This document shows, piece after piece, positions 23,501 to 35,500 of a DNA stretch of 64,000 nucleotides; the first letter of the stretch is position 1; every line of letters starts with the position of its first letter. Where the stretch lies: the NCBI GenBank assembly GCA_964017235.1, contig OZ024932.1:80355451-80419450 (forward strand), in the 5' to 3' direction. Under the pieces are notes generated by a model. That model was given only the letters and a program-made list of their open reading frames with translations, was not told the DNA's origin and made no database searches. The stretch comes from Sabellastarte sp. h YS-2021 (Eukaryota; Annelida; Polychaeta; Sabellida; Sabellidae). The position numbers and the translations under genes are program-made.

Positions 23501-26500
23501 CAAATAACTCATTCACCTACTTTTGGGAGAGCTTTCACTTGGTGAAGTTTCAGACCCATAGCTAATTACTCACCTACTCAAAATGAGTAAATGCGAATTA
23601 TCTCTAAAAGTATTGCAGATAGCCAATTTTTCTCAAATAACTCATTCACCTACTTTTGGGAGAGCTTTCACTTGGTGAAGTTTCAGACCCATAGCTAATT
23701 ACTCACCTACTCAAAATGAGTAAATGCGAATTATCTCTAAAAGTATTGCAGATAGCCAATTTTTCTCAAATTAATCTTTCACCTACTTTTGGGAGAGCTT
23801 TCACTTGGTGAAGTTTCAGACCCATAACTAATTACTCGTCTACTCAAAATGAGTAAATGCGAATTATCTTTAAAAGTATTGCAGATAGCCAATTTTTCTC
23901 AAATAACTCATTCACCTACTTTTGGGAGAGCTTTCACTTGGTGAAGTTTCAGACCCATAGCTAATTACTCACCTACTCAAAATGAGTAAATGCGAATTAT
24001 CTCTAAAAGTATTGCAGATAGCCAATTTTTCTCAAATTAATCTTTCACCTACTTTTGGGAGAGCTTTCACTCTGTGAAGTTTCAGACCCATAGCTAATTA
24101 CTTGTCTACTCAAAATGAGTAAATGCGAATTATCTCTAAAAGTATTGCAGATAGCCAATTTTTCTCAAATAACTCATTCACCTACTTTTGGGAGAGCTTT
24201 CACTCTGTGAAGTTTCAGACCCATAGCTAATTACTTGTCTACTCAAAATGAGTAAATGCGAATTATCTCTAAAAGTATTGCAGATAGCCAATTTTTCTCA
24301 AATAACTCATTCACCTACTTTTGGGAGAGCTTTCACTTGGTGAAGTTTCAGACCCATAGCTAATTACTCACCTACTGAACATGAGTAAATGTGAATTATC
24401 TCTAAAAGTATTGCAGATAGCCAATTTTTCTCAAATAACTCATTCACCTACTTTTGGGAGAGCTTTCACTTGGTGAAGTTTCAGACCCATAGCTAATTAC
24501 TCACCTACTCAAAATGAGTAAATGCGAATTATCTCTAAAAGTATTGCAGATAGCCAATTTTTCTCAAATAACTCATTCACCTACTTTTGGGAGAGCTTTC
24601 ACTTGGTGAAGTTTCAGACCCATAGCTAATTACTCACCTACTCAAAATGAGTAAATGCGAATTATCTCTAAAAGTATTGCAGATAGCCAATTTTTCTCAA
24701 ATAACTCATTCACCTACTTTTGGGAGAGCTTTCACTTGGTGAAGTTTCAGACCCATAGCTAATTACTCACCTACTCAAAATGAGTAAATGCGAATTATCT
24801 CTAAAAGTATTGCAGATAGCCAATTTTTCTCAAATTAATCTTTCACCTACTTTTGGGAGAGCTTTCACTTGGTGAAGTTTCAGACCCATAACTAATTACT
24901 CGTCTACTCAAAATGAGTAAATGCGAATTATCTTTAAAAGTATTGCAGATAGCCAATTTTTCTCAAATAACTCATTCACCTACTTTTGGGAGAGCTTTCA
25001 CTTGGTGAAGTTTCAGACCCATAGCTAATTACTCACCTACTCAAAATGAGTAAATGCGAATTATCTCTAAAAGTATTGCAGATAGCCAATTTTTCTCAAA
25101 TTAATCTTTCACCTACTTTTGGGAGAGCTTTCACTCTGTGAAGTTTCAGACCCATAGCTAATTACTTGTCTACTCAAAATGAGTAAATGCGAATTATCTC
25201 TAAAAGTATTGCAGATAGCCAATTTTTCTCAAATAACTCATTCACCTACTTTTGGGAGAGCTTTCACTCTGTGAAGTTTCAGACCCATAGCTAATTACTT
25301 GTCTACTCAAAATGAGTAAATGCGAATTATCTCTAAAAGTATTGCAGATAGCCAATTTTTCTCAAATAACTCATTCACCTACTTTTGGGAGAGCTTTCAC
25401 TTGGTGAAGTTTCAGACCCATAGCTAATTACTCACCTACTGAACATGAGTAAATGTGAATTATCTCTAAAAGTATTGCAGATAGCCAATTTTTCTCAAAT
25501 AACTCATTCACCTACTTTTGGGAGAGCTTTCACTTGGTGAAGTTTCAGACCCATAGCTAATTACTCACCTACTCAAAATGAGTAAATGCGAATTATCTCT
25601 AAAAGTATTGCAGATAGCCAATTTTTCTCAAATAACTCATTCACCTACTTTTGGGAGAGCTTTCACTTGGTGAAGTTTCAGACCCATAGCTAATTACTCA
25701 CCTACTCAAAATGAGTAAATGCGAATTATCTCTAAAAGTATTGCAGATAGCCAATTTTTCTCAAATAACTCATTCACCTACTTTTGGGAGAGCTTTCACT
25801 TGGTGAAGTTTCAGACCCATAGCTAATTACTCACCTACTCAAAATGAGTAAATGCGAATTATCTCTAAAAGTATTGCAGATAGCCAATTTTTCTCAAATT
25901 AATCTTTCACCTACTTTTGGGAGAGCTTTCACTTGGTGAAGTTTCAGACCCATAACTAATTACTCGTCTACTCAAAATGAGTAAATGCGAATTATCTTTA
26001 AAAGTATTGCAGATAGCCAATTTTTCTCAAATAACTCATTCACCTACTTTTGGGAGAGCTTTCACTTGGTGAAGTTTCAGACCCATAGCTAATTACTCAC
26101 CTACTCAAAATGAGTAAATGCGAATTATCTCTAAAAGTATTGCAGATAGCCAATTTTTCTCAAATAACTCATTCACCTACTTTTGGGAGAGCTTTCACTC
26201 TGTGAAGTTTCAGACCCATAGCTAATTACTCACCTACTCAAAATGAGTAAATGTGAATTATCTGTAAAAGTATTGCAGATAGCCAATTTTTCTCAAATTA
26301 ATCATTCACCTACTTTTGGGAGAGCTTTCACTTGGTGAAGTTTCAGACCCATAGCTAATTACTCACCTACTCAAAATGAGTAAATGCGAATTATCTCTAA
26401 AAGTATTGCAGATAGCCAATTTTTCTCAAATAACTCATTCACCTACTTTTGGGAGAGCTTTCACTTGGTGAAGTTTCAGACCCATAGCTAATTACTTACC

Positions 26501-29500
26501 TACTCAAAATGAGTAAATGCGAATTATCTCTAAAAGTATTGCAGATAGCCAATTTTTGTCAAAAGTATTGCAGATAGCCAATTTTTCTCAAATAACTCAT
26601 TCACCTACTTTTGGGAGAGCTTTCACTCTGTGAAGTTTCAGACCCATAGCTAATTACTTGTCTACTCAAAATGAGTAAATGCGAATTATCTCTAAAAGTA
26701 TTGCAGATAGCCAATTTTTCTCAAATAACTCATTCACCTACTTTTGGGAGAGCTTTCACTTGGTGAAGTTTCAGACCCATAGCTAATTACTCACCTACTC
26801 AAAATGAGTAAATGCGAATTATCTCTAAAAGTATTGCAGATAGCCAATTTTTCTCAAATAACTCATTCACCTACTTTTGGGAGAGCTTTCACTTGGTGAA
26901 GTTTCAGACCCATAGCTAATTACTCACCTACTCAAAATGAGTAAATGCGAATTATCTCTAAAAGTATTGCAGATAGCCAATTTTTCTCAAATAACTCATT
27001 CACCTACTTTTGGGAGAGCTTTCACTTGGTGAAGTTTCAGACCCATAGCTAATTACTCACCTACTCAAAATGAGTAAATGCGAATTATCTCTAAAAGTAT
27101 TGCAGATAGCCAATTTTTCTCAAATTAATCTTTCACCTACTTTTGGGAGAGCTTTCACTTGGTGAAGTTTCAGACCCATAACTAATTACTCGTCTACTCA
27201 AAATGAGTAAATGCGAATTATCTTTAAAAGTATTGCAGATAGCCAATTTTTCTCAAATAACTCATTCACCTACTTTTGGGAGAGCTTTCACTTGGTGAAG
27301 TTTCAGACCCATAGCTAATTACTCACCTACTCAAAATGAGTAAATGCGAATTATCTCTAAAAGTATTGCAGATAGCCAATTTTTCTCAAATTAATCTTTC
27401 ACCTACTTTTGGGAGAGCTTTCACTCTGTGAAGTTTCAGACCCATAGCTAATTACTTGTCTACTCAAAATGAGTAAATGCGAATTATCTCTAAAAGTATT
27501 GCAGATAGCCAATTTTTCTCAAATAACTCATTCACCTACTTTTGGGAGAGCTTTCACTCTGTGAAGTTTCAGACCCATAGCTAATTACTTGTCTACTCAA
27601 AATGAGTAAATGCGAATTATCTCTAAAAGTATTGCAGATAGCCAATTTTTCTCAAATAACTCATTCACCTACTTTTGGGAGAGCTTTCACTTGGTGAAGT
27701 TTCAGACCCATAGCTAATTACTCACCTACTGAACATGAGTAAATGTGAATTATCTCTAAAAGTATTGCAGATAGCCAATTTTTCTCAAATAACTCATTCA
27801 CCTACTTTTGGGAGAGCTTTCACTTGGTGAAGTTTCAGACCCATAGCTAATTACTCACCTACTCAAAATGAGTAAATGCGAATTATCTCTAAAAGTATTG
27901 CAGATAGCCAATTTTTCTCAAATAACTCATTCACCTACTTTTGGGAGAGCTTTCACTTGGTGAAGTTTCAGACCCATAGCTAATTACTCACCTACTCAAA
28001 ATGAGTAAATGCGAATTATCTCTAAAAGTATTGCAGATAGCCAATTTTTCTCAAATAACTCATTCACCTACTTTTGGGAGAGCTTTCACTTGGTGAAGTT
28101 TCAGACCCATAGCTAATTACTCACCTACTCAAAATGAGTAAATGCGAATTATCTCTAAAAGTATTGCAGATAGCCAATTTTTCTCAAATTAATCTTTCAC
28201 CTACTTTTGGGAGAGCTTTCACTTGGTGAAGTTTCAGACCCATAACTAATTACTCGTCTACTCAAAATGAGTAAATGCGAATTATCTTTAAAAGTATTGC
28301 AGATAGCCAATTTTTCTCAAATAACTCATTCACCTACTTTTGGGAGAGCTTTCACTTGGTGAAGTTTCAGACCCATAGCTAATTACTCACCTACTCAAAA
28401 TGAGTAAATGCGAATTATCTCTAAAAGTATTGCAGATAGCCAATTTTTCTCAAATTAATCTTTCACCTACTTTTGGGAGAGCTTTCACTCTGTGAAGTTT
28501 CAGACCCATAGCTAATTACTTGTCTACTCAAAATGAGTAAATGCGAATTATCTCTAAAAGTATTGCAGATAGCCAATTTTTCTCAAATAACTCATTCACC
28601 TACTTTTGGGAGAGCTTTCACTTGGTGAAGTTTCAGACCCATAGCTAATTACTCACCTACTCAAAATGAGTAAATGCGAATTATCTCTAAAAGTATTGCA
28701 GATAGCCAATTTTTCTCAAATAACTCATTCACCTACTTTTGGCAGAGCTTTCACTTGGTGAAGTTTCAGACCCATAGCTAATTATTCACCTACTCAAAAT
28801 GAGTAAATGTGAATTATCTCTAAAAGTATTGCAGATAGCCAATTTTTCTCAAATAACTCATTCACCTACTTTTGGGAGAGCTTTCACTTTAACAGCAAAA
28901 CTATTCAATTTAAAGGAGTTTTGTAAAATATGTTGAATTATCTCTAAAAGTATTGCAGATAGCCAATTTTTCTCAAATAACTCATTCACCTACTTTTGGC
29001 AGAGCTTTCACTTGGTGAAGTTTCAGACCCATGGCTATTTATTCACCTACTCAAAATGAGTAAATGCTAATTATCTGTAAAAGTATTGCGGATACCCAAT
29101 TTTTATCAAATACTCATTCATCTACTTGTGGGAGAGCTTTCACATGGTGAAGTTTCAGACCCGTAGCTAATTACTCACCTACTCAAAATGAGTAAATGCG
29201 AATTATCTCTAAAAGTATTGCAGATAGCCAATTTTTCTCAAATAACTCATTCACCTACTTTTGGGAGAGCTTTCACTTGGTGAAGTTTCAGACCCATAGA
29301 TAATTATTCACCTACTCAAAATCAGTAAATGTGAATTATCTCTTAATAGTATTGCAGATAGCCAATTTTTCTCAAATAACTCATTCACCTACTTTTGGAA
29401 GACCTTTCACACATGAAAATGAAAAATTGTGAATATCTCGGAAAAGCTATTTTGCTTTAATGCTCGGCGGGAGATACACACCACGGCAGTGGTCTTGATA

Positions 29501-32500
29501 AAAATTTTTGTCTCCCCAAAAATGGTGGCCATTTTGAATTTTCAAAGTTTTTGCAAAACACAAAAATGCTAATATCTCGAAAACCGTGCTATATGGAGCG
29601 AACTCAAGAAAATTTTGGACCTGCTGGGTATCTCTGCAGAGTAGCCATGCCAATTTTCAAAATATTTTTGTCTCGCCAAATATAGCGGACATTTTTAATT
29701 TTTTAATTTTTTGCAAAACACAAAAATGCTTATATCTTGAAAACCGTGCTAGATAGAGCAGACTGTGCTGACTTTGGTTGCCACAACAGTATAAGGCTAG
29801 AAACGAAGCATTTTCTTAATACTTTAGCACTCACCTTTTTTCCTTTTCGGGACGCTTTGTTTTTGCTATGCAAAAACATTATCTTTTTTTTTTGCGAGCG
29901 ATCCTCTAGTTTGTTATTTATTTTTAAACTTGACTAATGCATACATGTGTTTTATTTTGTAAAAGACATCAATGGGAAGGACGTTTTTGTTTATAATGGG
30001 TCTTAAAGCAAACTATGTAAATCATTTTCGTTATCGGTTCCAATAGTGATTGTTTCCTGATCCGTCAGGGACTCTTCTGAACCCACACTGTATTTTATTT
30101 TGCTTTTAACGTTCATCTATTTTTTTCACATGACAAAATAAAACTTGGGATATTACTTCATCTTACATGAAAAACTTTATTTTGTCAAATGTAGAGCAAT
30201 AATTCAATTTTATATCTTACTGTATAGTTTTGTTTGTGATGGGTCTCAAAGCAATAATTTGTAAACCATTTCCATTAGCTATTCCGAAAATGATTGTTTT
30301 CCGATCCCTCAGTTACTGTTCTGAAACCACACTTTAAAAAAACATTGATTGTGCGTGGTCTCACCTTACATTTATGCTAAAAAAATTTATTTCATATTGT
30401 CAGAAAACACATTTTTTAAGTCAAAGATCGACTAGGTTTACAGGGGACTCAAACCCACAACCTCTCACTCTAGAGGCCCATCCTCTACCAGGTGAGCTAA
30501 TGTGGAGAACCAATTCAACATACCTGGAATTTTTTGGTAGTAAAAATTAAGTAATTATAATTTCAGTCATTTTTAATAATTTGCACCATTTGTGTGTGTG
30601 CGTGCATGCGTGAGTGTGTCATGCAGTTTTCTCTGAAACTACTACAGTTACACATTTTTGGTAAATTACCGGTCCTAATGAATTTTTACACTCTTCAATA
30701 TTTTTGGGGTTTGGTGAACTTTGGCCTACTTTTGAGTGAGTGATAGCACTTTTACCTAATATAATTATATGACTTATAGCTCTCAAACTATTGCATTTAG
30801 AGTATTTTCTTCCAATATGTTGTTCAGCTACTTTCTCCACAGCTACAAAAGTTCTCATAAAATATCAAATAATAATTAAAGACAAAATAATATATTTTCA
30901 AAAGCTGTGCCTTAATTGAGGAAATATATTTTGAATTATTTCCCTTTTTACAGAAGTTAAATAAATGATTTATAAAGGCATAAGTGTAATTTTTTGTCAA
31001 TGTACAACACCAATGTCTGTGTTTTTGCAGTCTAAAATGAACATTGTTTACTGAACACGTCATCCTGATGTCACATAATGACATCGATGCAAAATGTCAA
31101 TAGGTAAACGGGCTTGAATTGGTCCTCCTTGACCACCACCATCCATACTAGTCAAACCAGATTTTATCACCTGTTGGTTTCTGTCACATTTTCCCTCCAC
31201 ACATGAACGCTTTTCAGGGTTCCTACTGGTTTATGATAACAAGCACCACTGGTTATCCACTCTGGTAAAATCCAACCACACTAGCCACCCACACATTGCA
31301 AGCCAAATGTCACAAGACCAAGTTTCCAGGGACTCAAACCCACAACCTCTCAACCTGGAGGCTCACTCTGCCAGCTGAGCAATTAGAGAAATCCATACAA
31401 GTCAAGCCAGATTTTATCACTTTTTGGGTTTTAATCATATTCTCCCCCCCACACATGAAACCTTTCCCTGGGTTCCTGCTGTTACACAGTAACCAGCACC
31501 ATTGGCTATCCATAGATATTTCACTTCTTCTTGCAAGCTGGCACAGTATGTTGACACAAGAGATAAGACTTGTGCAAACAGATCTTACTGCAAGCCTTGG
31601 GTCATGAAAGAACTTTTGGCAGCATTGTTAGGGAGGACATTACACATGATAATGTGTGGTCTTCTATGCTGGCCTGTATTTACTGTCTGTGACAAAAGCA
31701 ACAGGCTGCTAAAAGGCTTAATCTTAATCTTAAAAATTACGCATAAAATAACTTCTATATTAAATTTTAATGAAAACCAAACTTCTAAAACCTGGGGACT
31801 GCTTGCTCATCACAAAATCTACATGCGACAGACAAGCAGCCACCACACAGCAATCACCGATGGCTGCCATCTTGGATTTTAGCAGAAAATGAAAAAGTGT
31901 GAATATCTCGAAAACCGTAAGAGATATAGCGATTTCAAGCAAATTTTTGACCCACAGGGTAGTAGAGGAGTATTCTATGGAAAAGGGAAAAATTTCAATT
32001 TTCGCCACTTTTGGCGGCCATCTTGGATTTTAGCGAAAAATGAAAAAGTGTGAATATCTCGAAAACCGTAAGAGATAGAGCGATTTTGAGCGAATTTTTG
32101 ACCCACAGGGTGGTACAAGAGTATCCTATGCAAAGGGGACAAAGTTCAATTTTTGCCACTTTTGGCGGCCATCTTAGATTTTAGCGGAAAATGAAAAAGT
32201 GTGAATATCTCGAAAACCATAAGAGATAGAGCAATTTCGCGTGAATTATTGACCCGCAGGGCAGTACAACAGTGTCGTATGCAAAGGGGAAAAATTTCAA
32301 GAGTATCCTATGCAAAGGGGAAAAAATTCAATTTTCGCCACTTTTGGCGGCAATCTTGGATTTTAGCGGAAAATAAACATTGAAAATATCTTCGAAATGG
32401 TAAGAGATAGAGCGATTTCGAGCTAATTTTTGACCCACAAGGTAGTACAACAGTATTCTGTGCCTAGGGGAAAAATTTCAGTTTTCACCACTTTTGGCGG

Positions 32501-35500
32501 CCATCTTGGATTTTAGCGGAAAATGAAAAATTGTGAATATACTCGGAAAAGGTATTTCTTCCCCTGTAATGCTCGGCGGGAGATAGTACCGCGGCAGTGG
32601 TCTTGTTCACCTACTTTTGGGTCAGCTATAACAGAAAAATTTCCAACCTGTAGCTCATTGGATAGCTAAGTAATAGCTACTTTGAGGTTATCACTTTTGA
32701 GTAAATCAGTTGTAACTTCAAAGTATTACATTTGGAGCATTTTGTTTAAATATGTTATTCACCTAATTTTTGGTCAGCTATGACATAGTGAAATTGCAGA
32801 CCTGTAGCTCATTACATAGCTGAACAATAGGTATTTTCAGGTTCTCACTGTTGAGTAAATCAGTTGTAACTTGAAAACTTTTCCATTTACAGTATTTTGT
32901 TTAAATATGTTGGTCACAATTTTTGGGTCAGCTATAAGATAGTGAAACTGCAGGCCTGTAGCTCATGGCATAGCTGAGCAATAGCTACTTTGAGATTCTC
33001 ACTGTTGAGTAAATCAGTTGTAACTTGAAAACTATTGCATTTAGAGCATTTTGTTTAAATATATTATTCACCTATTTTTGGGTCAGCTATAACATAGTGA
33101 AATTTCAGACCTGTAGCTCATTACATAGCTGTGTAATAGTTACTTTGAGGTTATCACTGTTGAGTAAATCAGTTGTAACTTGAAAACTATTGCATTTGTA
33201 GTATTTTCTTTAAATGTGTTATTAACATACTTTTGAGTCAGCTATACCACAGTAAAATTGCAGCCCTTTAACTCATTGTATAGCTGAGCAAAAGCTACTT
33301 TGAGATTCTCTGTCTTGAGTAAATCAGTTGTAACTCGAAAAGTTCTTTCACTTCTACTCTGAAACTCAAAACACACAGTCAGCGGACACAGAGCCTGTTC
33401 ACGGGCACTGATTGCTTGTTCCCTTATATCCTATATTCTTGCTTTTAGAGCTTTAGAATGTATTAATAGGTATTGGGAAACCATATGTGAAGAGTCTAGA
33501 TAGCTGGTCAGATTTAACCCCTGACCCCCCCTTATGGGTCAAACTGGGGTCATAAAATAGCCGATTTTGTGTTTTTGCCTTATATATGCTTTATTCTTGC
33601 TTTTAGAGCTTTAGAATGTTTTAAGAGGTATTGGGACACCATATGTGAAGAGTCTAGATAGCCGGTCAGATTTATCCCCTGACCCCCCCCCCCCCCCTCC
33701 CCATGGGTCAAACTGGAGTCATAAAATAGCTGATTTTGTGTTTTTGCCTTATATCTACTTTATTCTTGCTTTTAGAGCTTTAGGATGTATTAAGAGGTTT
33801 TGGGAAACCTTATGTGAAGAGTCTAGATAGCCAGTCAGATTTACCCCCTGACCCTCCCTTATGGGTCAAACTGGGTCATAAAATAGCCGATTTTGTGTTT
33901 TTGCATCATATGTCCTTTGGATTTTTGCTTTTACAGCTTTAGAATGTATTAACAGGTAGTTGGAATTCGTGGAGAGTTTCTACTTTAACATTTCAATATT
34001 AATGATGTCATTATCTTAATGTTATTTTCATATCTTAGTGCAAAGGGTGTAACTTTTGAAATTGTACTTACGACTTATACATACTATAAAGCAGGGAAAA
34101 TACATTCCTATTTTGTTGTCATCATCTAAAATTATGATATGCATCAAATTATGCTTGTTTTATTGTAAAAAAAAACTGGGTCCAAATATTTACAAACTTA
34201 TTTCAGTGCAGCAGTTTAATAATGACACATTTATGACTTCCATTCTTCTGCAGTAAACTAATAGCTCAGCTATGCAAACATATTCTTGTCCCTTATTATG
34301 TCCACCCCACTGGGGGGTGGACATAGTATTTTTGCTTTTTCCGCCATCCGCCGTCCGGCATCACACTTGGTTTCCAGACATTTTAGGCAACAGTTCTTAT
34401 CCTATCTTTACCAAATTTGGCATGCAGGTTTATTGGGTTAATAGCTTGTATGGGATTGCTTTTGGTGATGATAGCTCTATAGCTAACTGAGTAATAGCTA
34501 CTTTGCTACATTTGAGTATCTCTTTGGTTTCCAGACATTTTAAGGAATGCTATTAAGCCTATCTTTCTGAAATTTGGTATGGAGGTTCATTGGGTTAATA
34601 GCTTGTATGGGATTGCTTTTGGGGGGAATTGCTTCATAGATCAGTGAGTAATTAATTAAATAAATGAGTAATTGCCTATTTTGAGTACTGAAAAAGGCAA
34701 ATGTGCTCATATCTCCTAAACCGTGCGAGATAGAGCGATTTCGTCGAAATTTTCGACCCACAGGGTATCTAATGAATGTATTCTTTGCAATTTTCAAAAA
34801 ATTTTCCCCTCCCCAAAAATGGCGGCCATTTTAAATTTTCGAATTTTTGCCAAAAATGGCAAAACACAAATTTGCTTCTATCTCCTTAACTGTGCGAGAT
34901 AGAGCGATTTCGTCGAAATTTTCAACCCTCAGGGTATCTGAGCAATGTACTCTTGGCAATTTTCAAAAAAATTTCCCCTCCCCAAAAATGGCGGCCATTT
35001 TGAATTTTCGAATTTTTGCCAAAAATGGCAAAACACAAATTTGCTTCTATCTCCTTAACCGTGCGAGATAGAGCGATTTCGTCGAAATTTTCAACCCTCA
35101 GGGTATCTGAGCAATGTACTCTTGGCAATTTTCAAAAAATTTTCCCCTCCCCAAAAATTGCGGCCAATTGAATTTGCTTCTATCTCCTTAACCGTGTGAG
35201 ATAGAGCGATTTCGTTGAAATTTTCGATCCACAGGGTATCCAAGCAATGTACTCTTTGTAGTTTGTAGTGAGTGGAATCGCCTCAATTTTCGTGGTCGAT
35301 TATTCGTCCATTTTTCCGACCGATGATCGACCCATAATAGACTTTTTTACTCCACTGTAAGGCAATATATCATGAAACACTTTCCGAGATGAAGTATTTG
35401 TCAATCCATTAAGAATAATGGTGTTCCGACATTTAGAACCTACCAATAGCACTCACTTCTGGTAAATATGGCGGCAGACATAAACAAACCCAAAATTCGT

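Larger units (their letters stand above)
21395..29911 (+). mobile_element. Family A hairpin-capped tandem-repeat element, copy 1 (8.5 kb)
   Basis: The shared sequence begins ATTAAGCG and ends CTCTAGTT, as in copies at 39,992 and 50,952. The 5' hairpin is AAGCGTCCC, loop GCAA, GGGACGCTT (21,398-21,419). Then follow a GGCTCCGCC-type stretch, a ~340-bp conserved lead, 168-169-bp repeats, a 133-bp satellite, and a 3' part. The 3' part repeats the arm GGGACGCTT (29,849-29,857), has a second hairpin TGTTTTTGC-TAT-GCAAAAACA, and ends GCGATCCTCTAGTT. It lies inside MAEA intron 1. There are no protein-coding frames. The architecture resembles HINE/pearl elements; this classification is an inference. 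Confidence 0.85.

Noticed and set aside
22596..29410. Possible CRISPR-like array
   Set aside because: Monomers are contiguous 133-bp repeats without unique spacers, in a eukaryotic intron.
21395..29911. Canonical Helitron (5' TC, 3' CTRR, A|T insertion)
   Set aside because: The 3' CTAG|T looks Helitron-like, but the 5' end begins ATTAAGCG, left flanks are not A, and the 3' hairpin is about 30 bp from the end. A Helentron/HINE-type relation is preferred but not proven.
30434..30500. Functional tRNA gene on the minus strand
   Set aside because: A and B boxes are present but the acceptor and T stems do not pair properly; better explained as a SINE head.
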